A DNA stretch of 64,000 nt from Pirellulales bacterium (GTDB lineage: Bacteria > Planctomycetota > Planctomycetia > Pirellulales > Thermoguttaceae). The notes under the pieces are model-generated. The model ran no database searches, was not told the DNA's origin, and was given only the letters and a program-made list of their open reading frames with translations. Positions 1-8,539 of the stretch are shown here, piece after piece. The position numbers were made by a program, and so were the translations under genes. The stretch covers positions 1 to 64,000 of the forward strand of contig JAFGRD010000075.1 of assembly GCA_016935315.1 (NCBI GenBank), in the 5' to 3' direction. How positions within the stretch are numbered: the stretch's first letter is position 1; each line of letters starts with the position of its first letter.

Positions 1-293
1 AGAGCGCCGAGTCCTTTCCCCTTGTGCTTGCTATTGACCATCAAGCAATGGATGACAAGGTAACCCTCCGCCTCGACGGGTCTCCACGCATGACTGCCAG
101 GGGCATACTCGATCATCCCGATATCACCGAATTCGCGTGAGCGGAGCACCTTGAACCTCAAGCCTTGCGCGTAGCGCTTCTTGAGCCAATCCAACTTGCG
201 ACGACGTCCTTCGTTCTTGCCGCTCTTGTAGCGGCAGATGCCACAACCGCCGATGTTGTCGGCATTGGTGTCGATGATCTCGTACTCTTTCAT
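1..293 (-). CDS. GNAT-type N-acetyltransferase, 3' part outside the window
   Basis: Reading leftward from an ATG at 293, preceded by GGAGGA, the frame stays open to the window edge (about 97 residues). It begins MKEYEIIDTNADNIGGCGIC. Near the edge it reads VNSKHKGKGLG, which fits the acetyl-CoA pyrophosphate-binding loop of GNAT acetyltransferases (R/Q-x-x-G-x-G/A) preceded by a hydrophobic beta strand. The N-terminal GCGICRYK segment with two Cys suggests a member with an extra N-terminal piece. The substrate cannot be told. The catalytic C-terminal half is not in the window. Confidence 0.6.
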   Translation of the reverse strand, partial: MKEYEIIDTNADNIGGCGICRYKSGKNEGRRRKLDWLKKRYAQGLRFKVLRSREFGDIGMIEYAPGSHAWRPVEAEGYLVIHCLMVNSKHKGKGLGA

Positions 294-757
294 CCTGATC
301 CTCCGTTCGGTCTTGCCAGACTGGGTTGCGGGATACCACGCAGGCGTGGCGTCGACGCAACATGAATCATGGTAACCCGTTGGTCGTTCGTTGTGTTTCC
401 GCCAGAGTGATATCCAGTCTACGGAAGTCGCCTAGAGCCTCGGCAGGCCAAGGGCCATGAATGCAACCGTGTACGGCTATCGTAGTACTCCATTGGAACT
501 CGTCGACAACTTGTGATCAAGCCTCCTTGCGTGCGTCCCGATAGCTACTGTACCGAGCTTGTCTGGTATGGCGGGGAAGCAGGCAAATCTCCCCGGCGAT
601 TTTGCAGCGGGCTGAGCGTGGGAACGCCCAGGTTGAGAGGTGCGAATGAAGCGCAGCGGAGATATTGTCAAGAGTTGTGTACGGGCGGTTGAAAGGGGCG
701 GCGTACTTTGGGTGAATGAATGTTTTGCAGAACCTCATTCCCAAGGAGTACGCCACC
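294..757. other. Intergenic stretch, no gene seen
   Basis: No open frame here has coding character. Positions 655-690 should be close to the left end of the IS256-type element whose transposase starts at 758, but without the right end I cannot define the terminal inverted repeat. Confidence 0.4.
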
Positions 758-1234
758 ATGGCCGAGAGTACCACACGGTCGTTGACTTTGCCAGAAGCAA
801 CGGCGAAAGACGTGATGACCGAGATCCTCCGCAAGGGGGCGCAACAGATGTTAGCCCAGGCAATTCAGGAAGAAGTGGTTGAGTGGATCGAGCAGCGGGC
901 CGGCCTTTGCGACGCCCAGGGTCGCCACCAAGTGGTTCGTAACGGCTACCTGCCGAAGCGGACGATCACCACGGGCGTTGGCCCGGTCGAAGTCGAGCAA
1001 CCGCGAGTCCGCGATCGGCGGCCGGCCGGCGAGGCCGAGAAGTTCACATCGAGGATCTTGCCACCGTATCTGCGAAAGACGAAGAGCATCGAGGAGCTGA
1101 TTCCCTGGCTCTATCTGAAGGGCGTCAGCACGGGGGACTTCAGCGAGGCGCTGGCGGCGTTGTTGGGCGAACACGCGAAGGGGCTTTCGGCCTCGACGAT
1201 CACCCGGCTGAAAAAGGTCTGGGAGGACGAATAG
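758..1234 (+). pseudogene. IS256-family transposase, truncated to its N-terminal 158 residues
   Basis: This is the N-terminal part of a mutator-type (Transposase_mut, IS256 family) transposase. Landmarks are the block around AQQMLAQAIQEEVVEWIEQ, the RNGYLPKRTITTGVGPVEV segment and the LYLKGVSTGDFSEAL segment. Family members are about 400 residues with a DDE catalytic core that begins after the point where this frame stops (KVWEDE, stop at 1232-1234). All DDE residues are therefore missing and the protein cannot be active. The start at 758 is chosen for the AAGGAG at 743-748; an upstream ATG at 716 is in frame but has no such site. The break lies 6 bp before copy 1 of the 103-bp palindromic element. 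Confidence 0.85.
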
Positions 1235-1239
1235 GGCCT

Positions 1240-1341
1240 TATCGACGTTGGCACAGTCTATGCGCGAGGGCGACCAACGGGAGCCCGGTCTTTCCGGCGT
1301 CCCGTTGGTCGGCCTTGATCATTCGCAATGCAGACATCAAT
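1240..1341. repeat. 103-bp palindromic MITE-like element, copy 1
   Basis: This copy lies in the orientation opposite to copies 2, 3 and 5. It runs from TATCGACGTTGGCA to TGCAGACATCAATG, with the central inverted repeat CGACCAACGGGAGCCC / CGTCCCGTTGGTCGG. Its right end overlaps the last codons and the TGA stop (1337-1339) of the patatin gene. Its left end is 6 bp from the broken transposase. Confidence 0.85.
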
Positions 1342-3970
1342 GGGACACCGCGGCCGGCGGCACCGTGGCCCCCTTAGAGGTGCACTGCCGCGCCAAAGCG
1401 CCGAGCGTGTTGACCGGCTTGCCGCCGATGTCCAGGTGAATGAATCCCTTGGTCGCCGCCTCGATGCCCGCGTGATGTCCCAACGCACGGTACGCCTCGA
1501 ATTGGTCGTCGTCGAAGCACTGATCGGCCGTCGTCTCATGGGGGAACTCCGGATGTTGTCGCGCGTAGCAGCCCACCGCCACCGGGTCGTCGGCGCCGGT
1601 GCACGACGCCTTGATGTAGATTAGCCAGCCGGTATCCGCCGACCGATCGCAATCGGAGGCGGAAGCCTTGGATTCGGCGGGAGGGCAAGCGGGGTAGTGG
1701 ATCTTGCCGACCGCAAAATGCTTCCGCGAGGTGCCGGCTCCCGGCTGCGGGCGGATGTTGTCCAGATTGATGTCCACGACAACGTTTTCGTCGGCGAAGA
1801 TCTGCTGCACGGCCGCCGCAAACGACGAAAACGCGTAATCACCGTCGCACTCCGCATCGCAAACGACGATCAGCTTGCAGCGTCGCTGCAGCAGCGGATA
1901 TAGCCCCAGATTGTCGCCCGTATGGCCGCCGTCGGAAAGATGGACCAGCCGCGATTGGGCGTTGGTGGCGGCGAACATTTCGCGAAACAAACAGGCCGGC
2001 CAGAAGGTCCACAGCTCGTCATACAGGTTCCGGCGCGAGAGAATCCGGTATTCGGATTGCGGTGGCTCGTGGTACTCGGGATAGACCGGCCCGAACAGCC
2101 GCGGATTCAACAGCCAATAACCCAGGCGCACGTTCAGCAAGGTCAACGCGAACGCCGTGAAAAACGACGTTTTGCAGCCCATGCCCGACGAGGCAGCCGC
2201 TCCCGATATGGTCATCGCCGTGCAGAGTTTCGTCTGGCCGCCACGATACGTCTCCGTGGGAACGTAGCCGGTCGTCGTCGAGCCGCAGTAGTGTTTGGAA
2301 AAGATGAAGTGGTCGGATTTACGGTCCTTGCGGGCCAGGTCGCGGCTGCCGACCAGATTCAACGCACAGAGGATCAGATGGTAAGGGCTGGTGTTGGCGG
2401 CGCTGCTCTTGTCCCGTTTTCCCACGAACCGATCGTGCAGGTCGGCCACGCGCAACGGCTCGTCGTCGCGGACGATCTCCAGCCCGTTGGAACCGCCGGC
2501 CTCCGTGCGCAGGTACGTCTCCACCAGGCGGTCGCGATAGAAGTAGTGCAGCGAGATCCGGTTGATGTTGATCCCGAAACCCAAGAGGACGAACGCGCCC
2601 GGCGCCGCGACCAGGATCCAGAGGGCCGCATCGCCGAGTTGCAGCAACACCTGGGTGCAGACTACCGACGCGGCGCCGAGGAAGACCAGGACCGCCAGTG
2701 CCAACAAGATCCGCTTACCCAGCGCCCCCACCACGCTCCAGGTGCCTTGGGGTTTCGACCGACCGACCTTGGCGAGCAGTTGGATCAGTCCCAGGTCGAT
2801 GGCGAATCCGACCAGGACCTTGATCGCCCCCGACACGGTGATCGGATCGACCCACCAGACCAGCAGCGTGAAGCCCAATAACCCGAGTGTTCCCATCACG
2901 TAGTAGACGCAGACACCCTGCATGGCGCCGAAGAGCGAGCGTTTCGGGCGGTTCCAACGCTGCGAGAAGAGGGCACACACGACCAGGTACAGCCCGCCCA
3001 CGGCGCCCAAGGTCCCCAGCGAAAACGCCACCGGCGACCAGAGCTCGGAAAGCATCGGGCCGCAACCCAGACCGCCACACCTCCACGCGAGGCCGATCAC
3101 CGCAATCGTCGCGGCCATGCCCAGGCCGAAGTAGGTCAATTGTCTGCGCTCGGCCAGATCCTCGGCCGTCTCTCCGGAACGGGCGTCGGAATGTGCCAGA
3201 TCGTGAACGAACGCGTTGCGGAACGCCGCCGCGCCGTAGAGCGCACCGGCGCCCGCCGTCACCGCGCACAACACCCAGTCGGGCTGCAGGAGGACGACCA
3301 GTCGCGGCAGCTCGGACCAACGCCGGCTGGCCAGGTGGCCCCAAACAGCCTCGCCTCCGAACAGCCACAGGTAGCCATAATAGCCGCAGATCAGGGTCAG
3401 CAACGCGCTGAGCAGCAACGTCAGCAAGGCCAGCCAGCCGACGACAAACGTGCCTACCGCCCGCACGATCTCACGGCGGTAGAGCCCGCGCCCGAGTACC
3501 AGCATGTCGCCGTGTTTGCGCAAATGGTGTATCTGCTCGCAGGTGAGCAGGGGCATGCTCTGTGCATCGGGGGAGGCGGCGCTGAAGGACGATTTGCGCC
3601 CGCGGGCCGTCTCCCAGCCATGCAACGACCGCCGATCGTCGGGCCACTTCCTTTTCCGGCGCTCGAGAAGTCGCTTCTCGTCCAGCACGGTGGTCAACGA
3701 GCTAAGGCACGAGCCGACGTATCCGCCGCCGGAGACCGTGCAAAGGTAGTCGGCCAGCCGCAGGATGCCCCGCTCGGCCAGCGCCTGGAGCGCTCCCAGG
3801 CAGAACGTGGCCGAGCGGATTCCACCACCGGACAAGGCAACGCCCACCAGCGGCGCCTCCGACTGCACGCCGGCCTCCTGGCGACGCCCGTCGAGGTACT
3901 TCCGCTCTTCGTCGCGCACTTCCCGAGGGAGCGTCAGCCGCCCTTGCCTTGGATCGGTATCACTTGCCAT
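1337..3970 (-). CDS. Patatin-like phospholipase with multi-span membrane middle
   Basis: This is a probable membrane-anchored lipid acyl hydrolase of the patatin family (877 residues). The oxyanion loop SGGGIRSA is near residue 50. The putative nucleophile serine lies in TVSGGGYVGS near residue 80 instead of the usual G-x-S-x-G. The catalytic Asp appears in SDGGHTGDNLG in the C-terminal third. Between them lie about eight hydrophobic segments, so the two halves of the catalytic dyad are separated by a large membrane insertion. The start at 3970 (MASDTD) is preferred over an upstream one at 4063 because GGGAGGAT precedes it. The last two residues and the stop lie inside repeat copy 1. The substrate is unknown. 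Confidence 0.75.
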   Translation of the reverse strand: MASDTDPRQGRLTLPREVRDEERKYLDGRRQEAGVQSEAPLVGVALSGGGIRSATFCLGALQALAERGILRLADYLCTVSGGGYVGSCLSSLTTVLDEKRLLERRKRKWPDDRRSLHGWETARGRKSSFSAASPDAQSMPLLTCEQIHHLRKHGDMLVLGRGLYRREIVRAVGTFVVGWLALLTLLLSALLTLICGYYGYLWLFGGEAVWGHLASRRWSELPRLVVLLQPDWVLCAVTAGAGALYGAAAFRNAFVHDLAHSDARSGETAEDLAERRQLTYFGLGMAATIAVIGLAWRCGGLGCGPMLSELWSPVAFSLGTLGAVGGLYLVVCALFSQRWNRPKRSLFGAMQGVCVYYVMGTLGLLGFTLLVWWVDPITVSGAIKVLVGFAIDLGLIQLLAKVGRSKPQGTWSVVGALGKRILLALAVLVFLGAASVVCTQVLLQLGDAALWILVAAPGAFVLLGFGININRISLHYFYRDRLVETYLRTEAGGSNGLEIVRDDEPLRVADLHDRFVGKRDKSSAANTSPYHLILCALNLVGSRDLARKDRKSDHFIFSKHYCGSTTTGYVPTETYRGGQTKLCTAMTISGAAASSGMGCKTSFFTAFALTLLNVRLGYWLLNPRLFGPVYPEYHEPPQSEYRILSRRNLYDELWTFWPACLFREMFAATNAQSRLVHLSDGGHTGDNLGLYPLLQRRCKLIVVCDAECDGDYAFSSFAAAVQQIFADENVVVDINLDNIRPQPGAGTSRKHFAVGKIHYPACPPAESKASASDCDRSADTGWLIYIKASCTGADDPVAVGCYARQHPEFPHETTADQCFDDDQFEAYRALGHHAGIEAATKGFIHLDIGGKPVNTLGALARQCTSKGATVPPAAVSH

Positions 3971-4151
3971 GTCGACGATCCTCCCACGATGCCGCAAACC
4001 GGAACGCCGGTTGGCCGCCGTCACCAATGCTGTGCCGGGTGGTGGAGTCATTCCCCTCTGCAAGCTTATAGCTTCTCTCGGGATACCCTTTTCGATAAAT
4101 CGGCTTGCCAGTCCGCACTCCGGTGAATCGCGACGATACGATTCTCGGGCC

Positions 4152-4252
4152 TATACCGATTCTTCGCAAGCCGTATCGGCCGACCAACGGGAGCCCGGAG
4201 GACTCGGGCTCCCGTTGGTCGCTCTCGCGCATTGACGGGGCAAACGTCAATA
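4152..4252. repeat. 103-bp palindromic MITE-like element, copy 2
   Basis: The central hairpin is the best preserved of the five copies: GGCCGACCAACGGGAGCCCG is followed, after a 5-nt loop, by its complement. The right end (CAAACGTCAATA) is intact, while the left end (from TATACCGATTC) has diverged. Confidence 0.75.
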
Positions 4253-4370
4253 GGAGGGCATACCAAGTCCGTGTTCAGGTACGCGTGTTCAGTTTGGTCG
4301 TGGCCGAAATCCCGCCGAATGCCGAACCGCGCCATACCCCTGTGGAAACCCCAGGCTGCCTTGCGACCCC

Positions 4371-4473
4371 TGTCGATGTTTGCGTGGAAGATGATCCGCG
4401 CCGACCCATGGGAGGCCGGAAGATTCGGGCTCCCGTTGGTCGCCCTCGCGCATTGACTGTGCCAGCGTCAATA
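4371..4473. repeat. 103-bp palindromic MITE-like element, copy 3
   Basis: It runs from TGTCGATGTTTGCG to GCCAGCGTCAATA. The left arm of the hairpin is changed (CCGACCCATGGGAG), but the right arm CTCCCGTTGGTCG is intact. It is followed at once by the short motif AATGCCCAACTTG. Confidence 0.8.
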
Positions 4474-4474
4474 A

Positions 4475-4488
4475 GAATGCCCAACTTG
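4475..4488 (-). repeat. Core copy of the short CAAGTTGGGCATTC motif
   Basis: CAAGTTGGGCATTC on the minus strand, one base after repeat copy 3. It has the same core as the stop-codon-associated elements elsewhere in the window but lies in non-coding DNA. Confidence 0.5.
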
Positions 4489-4679
4489 TTTCTTGACAGG
4501 CCCCTGGTGGGCCGCCCGCGGTGGCCATCCCGGCGGCATGAACACCGCGATGGGCCAAGGATTGGGCCATTTTTCGGCCGAGAAGAACGCGCCTTAGGGG
4601 GCACGGGCCCCGGCAACTCGCATCAACGCGCAAAACGAACCGATTCGACGTTCCCAGCCGCAGTAACCCGGTTCGGGGC

Positions 4680-4708
4680 TTGCCCTGGCAGAAAAACTGT
4701 GCGAGAAT
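4680..4708 (+). promoter_or_regulatory. Candidate sigma70-type promoter
   Basis: TTGCCC at 4680-4685, a 17-nt spacer and GAGAAT at 4703-4708, about 60 bp before the start of the next gene. Both boxes deviate from consensus. Confidence 0.35.
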
Positions 4709-4768
4709 TTAGTTATCGACGTTTGCTCCGCGGCGCTCGTTTCTCCGACCCGCACAGAACTGCCATCC

Positions 4769-5281
4769 ATGGCCAACGCTCAGAAAAAGGCCGAACGAGA
4801 AAGAAGAGCACAGGCGTACAGAGACTTTCTCAAAAGCCTCGGGGGCGTCTCTGCGGTGGTCTACCGACCATCCGCCGCGAGCATTCTGGAGACCCTCAGC
4901 AACGCCCATCTGAGCGAACGCAACGCCGCCAGCAGCCAGCTCTCCCGAGAAGTGCTCTTGAGGGAGGATCCCCAGGCGAGCCTGCCCGAGGAGTTCTCCG
5001 ACAAGGCCGTGGTGGACTACTTGATCAACGCGGGCAGTCTTTACGCGGACGCGGCCGTCGACTATATTCTGATCTCGGATCCTGCCAGAGCCTACAAGTA
5101 TTTTCGCAAGGCGATGCTGAACTGCCGCAAGGCGGTGCAGTTGTCGGGGAACAATAGCGTCGAGTTGGGCGAAAAAGTGCGCGAGTACGCGGATCGAGCC
5201 GCGCTGATGCGCCAGAAGGTGGCGCAGAAGAACATTCGCAGAAGGAGACTGAGCCTGGGCCTTCTGTCCAGGCCACGCTAG
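4769..5281 (+). CDS. Hypothetical protein, alpha-helical, Lys/Arg-rich ends
   Basis: This is a 170-residue protein that I do not recognise. It starts with a strongly basic helix (KKAERERRAQAYRDFL). The middle looks like helical-repeat (TPR-like) pairs, for example VVDYLINAGSLYADAAVDYI and ARAYKYFRKAMLNCRKAVQL. It ends in a basic tail. No signal peptide or membrane segment is visible. The gap to the STAS gene is under 30 bp, so the two are probably one transcript and the protein may work with it in a regulatory role; that is inference only. Confidence 0.6.
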   Translation: MANAQKKAERERRAQAYRDFLKSLGGVSAVVYRPSAASILETLSNAHLSERNAASSQLSREVLLREDPQASLPEEFSDKAVVDYLINAGSLYADAAVDYILISDPARAYKYFRKAMLNCRKAVQLSGNNSVELGEKVREYADRAALMRQKVAQKNIRRRRLSLGLLSRPR

Positions 5282-5309
5282 TATGCACGAGTTCCCAGGA
5301 GTGGTCCCC

Positions 5310-5684
5310 ATGACTCAATACGAGAGGGTGAAAATCGAGGAGGTCGAAATCACGGATGTGGGTACGATCGCCGTGGTCCGTTTCTGCGGCCGGCGCATCC
5401 GAGACTTTCTGGAGATCGACGAGCTGGGCCGTGAGCTGTACGGGTTGATCAAGCAGGACGGCCGCCGGAAGCTGGTGCTGGACTTCTCGGGAGTCGAGTT
5501 TTTCTCCAGTGCGGCCATCGGCAAACTGATCTCACTGAACGGGAAGCTCAAACTCCAAAGCGGCGTGCTGAAGCTCTGTAGCGTCCGGCCGGAGCTGCTG
5601 GAGGTCTTCCGCGTCTGCCGGCTGGATCAGGTGTTCGATATCCGGCAGGATCGCGCGGACGCGTTGGCCTCGTTCTCCGACTGA
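5310..5684 (+). CDS. STAS-domain anti-sigma factor antagonist-like protein
   Basis: A 124-residue single STAS domain. The conserved loop is seen in KLVLDFSGVEFFSSAAIGKL, where the serine after FF matches the phospho-acceptor of SpoIIAA/RsbV-type antagonists. The ordered pattern of beta strands before it and the helix after it is complete. In the family, dephosphorylated antagonists bind anti-sigma kinases and free a sigma factor. No kinase or phosphatase partner gene is adjacent. The ATG at 5310 follows AGGAG at 5297-5301; an in-frame ATG at 5283 lacks a site. Confidence 0.8.
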   Translation: MTQYERVKIEEVEITDVGTIAVVRFCGRRIRDFLEIDELGRELYGLIKQDGRRKLVLDFSGVEFFSSAAIGKLISLNGKLKLQSGVLKLCSVRPELLEVFRVCRLDQVFDIRQDRADALASFSD

Positions 5685-5771
5685 TTCACCCGCCCGGGAA
5701 GCTCCACGCCGCCTTTCGATTCACGAGAGTGCCACCCGCTTTGTGACAGCCCCCGGGGAAGGCGGTTCGCC

Positions 5772-5950
5772 ATGTCCGAGTCCGTCAGTCCTCGTCGTTT
5801 CCTCCAGAAAGCCGCGTTCGGCGGCGCGGTGGCCTGAGCCTGGGCGGCTGATGGCTCGCCCGGCGAAATACCGGTCGTGGACGTGATGGGAACGGGCGGG
5901 CGCGGCACCAGCCCGGCGAAGCAGTGTCAGCAGCAGTCGAATACGGAAGT
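5772..5950 (+). pseudogene. Remnant of a Tat-exported Gfo/Idh-type oxidoreductase
   Basis: The frame starts MSESVSPRRFLQKAAFGGAV, a Tat-like leader (RRFLQK), and meets a stop at 5835-5837. It continues in the same frame with PVVDVMGTGGRGTS, which matches the start of a Gfo/Idh/MocA Rossmann fold (V-x-V-x-G-x-x-G-x-G). Homology is lost soon after. Only about 55 of some 430 expected residues remain. Confidence 0.6.
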
Positions 5951-5952
5951 AA

Positions 5953-6090
5953 CACCGGCATTCACGACTCGTTGGGGGCAACACCGTCATCGACGTGTTC
6001 AGCAGACAAACGGGAATGACGGTCAGGATTCGTGCCGACGGTACGTTTGATGCTCTGATCGAAGAAGCTATCTTGCAAGCACGATTCTAG
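5953..6090 (+). pseudogene. C-terminal fragment of an unknown, possibly toxin-like protein
   Basis: An open 45-codon fragment without its own start follows a TAA. It contains GGNTVIDVFSRQTGMTV and ends FDALIEEAILQARF. It reads like a compact C-terminal domain detached from its N-terminus. The next gene begins 18 bp after its stop, the arrangement usual for polymorphic-toxin tips and their immunity genes. Both the fragment's identity and the toxin link are inference. Confidence 0.35.
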
Positions 6091-6108
6091 GCAAACGGGG
6101 AAAAGCCG

Positions 6109-6741
6109 ATGGTATCGCATCGAGTCGAGAAACCGTCCATGGGAGGCGCCGACCTGGAGTGCTTGGGATACGAGACACTGAGGCTGAAGGACCTGGAAGC
6201 GATCTGCGACGCCGACTTCTGTTCTCAACTGCAACCGCAGGCGAAAGGTGCTTTTGCTGCGGCAGAAGATGACCACTACGCCTTCCTCGATCTGCCGCGC
6301 CTGTCGTCAGTATCGGAATTCTCTACGTGGCTCCAGGAGCGATGTGTGTCGCAGGTCTTTCTGAACTTCGTGGGCCTTCTGCTTGACTTAGAAGTGCCGA
6401 TAAGCGTCTCTGCTGACCTTATTCACAAGGTCGTTTGTATCTCCACACCGGAGAGCATGTTGTGGGGCTTCTCCGAAGATAGAAGGCTTGCCAGATTCGA
6501 GAGGCTTGGTGCTCTCTTCACCCTCTGTGAACAGGTTTGCTCCGCACGGACGCCCGTAAGCGCGATCATTGGCTCGGAGCCGTGCCACAAGGACGAAGTA
6601 CTTCTGACCAACCCAGAGAGCGCCGAGGGATTGTCGTTCATCGCCAATGAGTTCTTTTCGGAAGGCGACAAGAGGAATCTGTTTGATTGGTATGTAAACG
6701 TCTACGCGCGCCGGTGGGAGAAGGCATACGGTATTGAGTAG
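6109..6741 (+). CDS. Hypothetical protein, possible orphan immunity protein
   Basis: A 210-residue, acidic, cytoplasmic-looking protein (no signal peptide or membrane segment) that I do not recognise. The ATG at 6109 follows GGGGAAA. Its lower GC and mixed codon use set it apart from the neighbouring chromosomal genes and hint at transfer. It lies directly behind the toxin-like C-terminal fragment, which is the reason to suspect an immunity role. Ordinary accessory cargo is an equally fair reading. Confidence 0.5.
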   Translation: MVSHRVEKPSMGGADLECLGYETLRLKDLEAICDADFCSQLQPQAKGAFAAAEDDHYAFLDLPRLSSVSEFSTWLQERCVSQVFLNFVGLLLDLEVPISVSADLIHKVVCISTPESMLWGFSEDRRLARFERLGALFTLCEQVCSARTPVSAIIGSEPCHKDEVLLTNPESAEGLSFIANEFFSEGDKRNLFDWYVNVYARRWEKAYGIE

Positions 6742-6807
6742 TGGCTGTAAGCGTCCAACGAAAACCGAGACCGCGTCCCTCAAATCAGCGACCCCTTGGA
6801 GAAAGCC

Positions 6808-7314
6808 ATGTACCATCCCGCTCCCGCAACGATTGTTGTTTTCGCCTTCGCCGCGGTCGTGCTCTTCCAGGCCGGCTTCAGCGCGGGCGAACCGGAAACC
6901 AAGATGTTCTCGGTCCGTCGCATCGGCGAAGTCCAAGAGAAAAACGGACGACACTTGATCGTCGTCGACAAGCAATACCAGAAGGCTTTGCGTGGGCTGG
7001 AGGAGTGGTCGCACGTGCAAGTGATCTGGTGGTTCGACAAGAACGACACGCCCCAGAAGAGAGCCATTCTGCAAGTTCACCCCCGAGGCAACAAAAACAA
7101 CCGGCTCACGGGAGTCTTCGCCTGCCGTGCCCCGGTTCGCCCCAACCTGATCGCCTTGAGCCTTTGCAAGATTGTATCCATCCAGGATAACGTGATCGAA
7201 ATCGCGAACATCGACGCCTTCCCGGGCACGCCGGTACTCGATCTGAAACCGTATGCACCCGGTCTTGATTCGGCCTCGGACGTGAAGGTGCCACGCTGGG
7301 CAGGGCCAAAGTGA
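6808..7314 (+). CDS. TrmO/TsaA (UPF0066)-fold protein with an export signal
   Basis: A 168-residue member of the TsaA/YaeB/TrmO family. In characterised members the protein methylates N6-threonylcarbamoyladenosine at position 37 of tRNA using SAM. Family marks are the VFACRAPVRPNLIALSLC segment, the IDAFPGTPVLDLKPY segment and the ELSHVQVIWWF-like strand (here EEWSHVQVIWWF). Unexpectedly, the N-terminus (MYHPAPATIVVFAFAAVVLF) is a hydrophobic signal-like segment. The start at 6808 follows GGAGAAA. If exported it cannot act on tRNA, so its role is open. Confidence 0.75.
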   Translation: MYHPAPATIVVFAFAAVVLFQAGFSAGEPETKMFSVRRIGEVQEKNGRHLIVVDKQYQKALRGLEEWSHVQVIWWFDKNDTPQKRAILQVHPRGNKNNRLTGVFACRAPVRPNLIALSLCKIVSIQDNVIEIANIDAFPGTPVLDLKPYAPGLDSASDVKVPRWAGPK

Positions 7315-7326
7315 ACGGAGGGGGCA

Positions 7327-8508
7327 CTACTTGGCACGCGGCTCGCCGAATTGCTCGCTGGCCTCGACCAGCGCGGCGAGATTGGCCGGCGGGACGCGGG
7401 GCGAGACCGAGCAGGCGCTGCTGAGGATGTAGCCGCCGCCGCGGCTGCCGACCTCCAGCCGCCAAAGCGCGTCGCGGCGAACCTCCGCGGGCGATTTGGC
7501 CAAAAGCGTGTGGACCGGATCGACGTTACCCTTGAAGAAGAGCCGATCGCCCAGGCGGCGTTTGGCGTCCTCCAGATCAACGCTGCCCAGCGGCGGCGGA
7601 TCGAGCGTGTCGATGCCGTCGGTGCCGGTCTCGGCCATCAACTCCAGCCGATCGCCGATGTCGCCGCAGGTGTGCGTGTAGACGGGCACCTCTTCCCGGT
7701 GAAGACGGGCAACGACTTCCGCTTCGTAGGGCAGCACGAACTCCTCGTACTGGCGGGGCGAGATGAAGCCGCCGCCGGCAAACGCCGACGAGATCAGCAC
7801 CGCATCGACCCCGCGGCGGGCTTGCCACACGCCCAGGTCGGCCGTTCCGCGCGTATACGCGGCCAAGATCGCCCGGCATCGGTCCGGCTCGTCGAGCAGG
7901 TACATCAACGCCCGCTGGTAGCCGAATAACTCGAGCAGTTGCGTAAACGGCGAGAAGATCTCGCTATGCACGGAAACCGACTGGCCCACCTCGCCGACGA
8001 CCAGGTCGATGGTGCGCAGCAGGTAGTCGGGCCAGTAGTCGTCGTGGTCGGGCTGGTACGGCTGAAGGCCGAAGTGGAACGGGTACTTCAGCCCGCCCAG
8101 GCAATGCGGATCGTCGTAGTAGATCCGCTCGGGATCAACCTGGTCGACGGACGGGCGGCAGTCGCCGCCGGGTCGGAAGTGCTGCACGTTGTCGTCGGCC
8201 GGGCATTGGGCCGTGTCGCCGGTGGTGAAGCGGACCGTTTGGCTGCCGTCGGCTGCCGTCTCGATACGATCGACGTACCGCATCCAATCCGGATCGCGGC
8301 CCGGCAGGTTGATCAGGATGCCGTCGAACCGATAGCGCCGTTGCAGCGTGATCAGCGCTCGGGCGAATCCTTCGCTGGTGAACCAGATCTCCGCGGGGGC
8401 CACGTCGGTATTGAGCAGATAATGGCCGATGGCCAGTTGGCACATTACCGGCAGGCGATCGACCGGCCCATGCCGCATGGCTGCTTCGATGCGCTGTTTG
8501 CCGGTCAT
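7327..8508 (-). CDS. Uroporphyrinogen decarboxylase (URO-D) family protein
   Basis: A 393-residue TIM-barrel protein of the URO-D/methyltransferase superfamily. Recognisable are the VPVYTHTCGDIGDRLELM region and the FFKGNVDPVHTLL loop. Planctomycete members of this branch are usually found in catabolic clusters and are more likely corrinoid- or methyl-transfer-related than haem-synthetic. The start at 8508 (MTGKQRIEAAM) fits the family N-terminus; an earlier in-frame start at 8604 would overlap the PfpI gene. It is the last gene of the minus-strand set with PfpI, sugar isomerase and Gfo/Idh. Confidence 0.75.
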   Translation of the reverse strand: MTGKQRIEAAMRHGPVDRLPVMCQLAIGHYLLNTDVAPAEIWFTSEGFARALITLQRRYRFDGILINLPGRDPDWMRYVDRIETAADGSQTVRFTTGDTAQCPADDNVQHFRPGGDCRPSVDQVDPERIYYDDPHCLGGLKYPFHFGLQPYQPDHDDYWPDYLLRTIDLVVGEVGQSVSVHSEIFSPFTQLLELFGYQRALMYLLDEPDRCRAILAAYTRGTADLGVWQARRGVDAVLISSAFAGGGFISPRQYEEFVLPYEAEVVARLHREEVPVYTHTCGDIGDRLELMAETGTDGIDTLDPPPLGSVDLEDAKRRLGDRLFFKGNVDPVHTLLAKSPAEVRRDALWRLEVGSRGGGYILSSACSVSPRVPPANLAALVEASEQFGEPRAK

Positions 8509-8539
8509 GGCGGCGCTCCGGTGCCTCGGCCCCAACCTC

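Larger units (their letters stand above)
3971..4768. other. 800-bp gene-free region carrying two palindromic elements
   Basis: It holds copies 2 and 3 of the 103-bp element, a core copy of the short stop-associated motif at 4475-4488 and a candidate promoter at 4680-4708. No convincing gene was seen on either strand. Confidence 0.6.
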
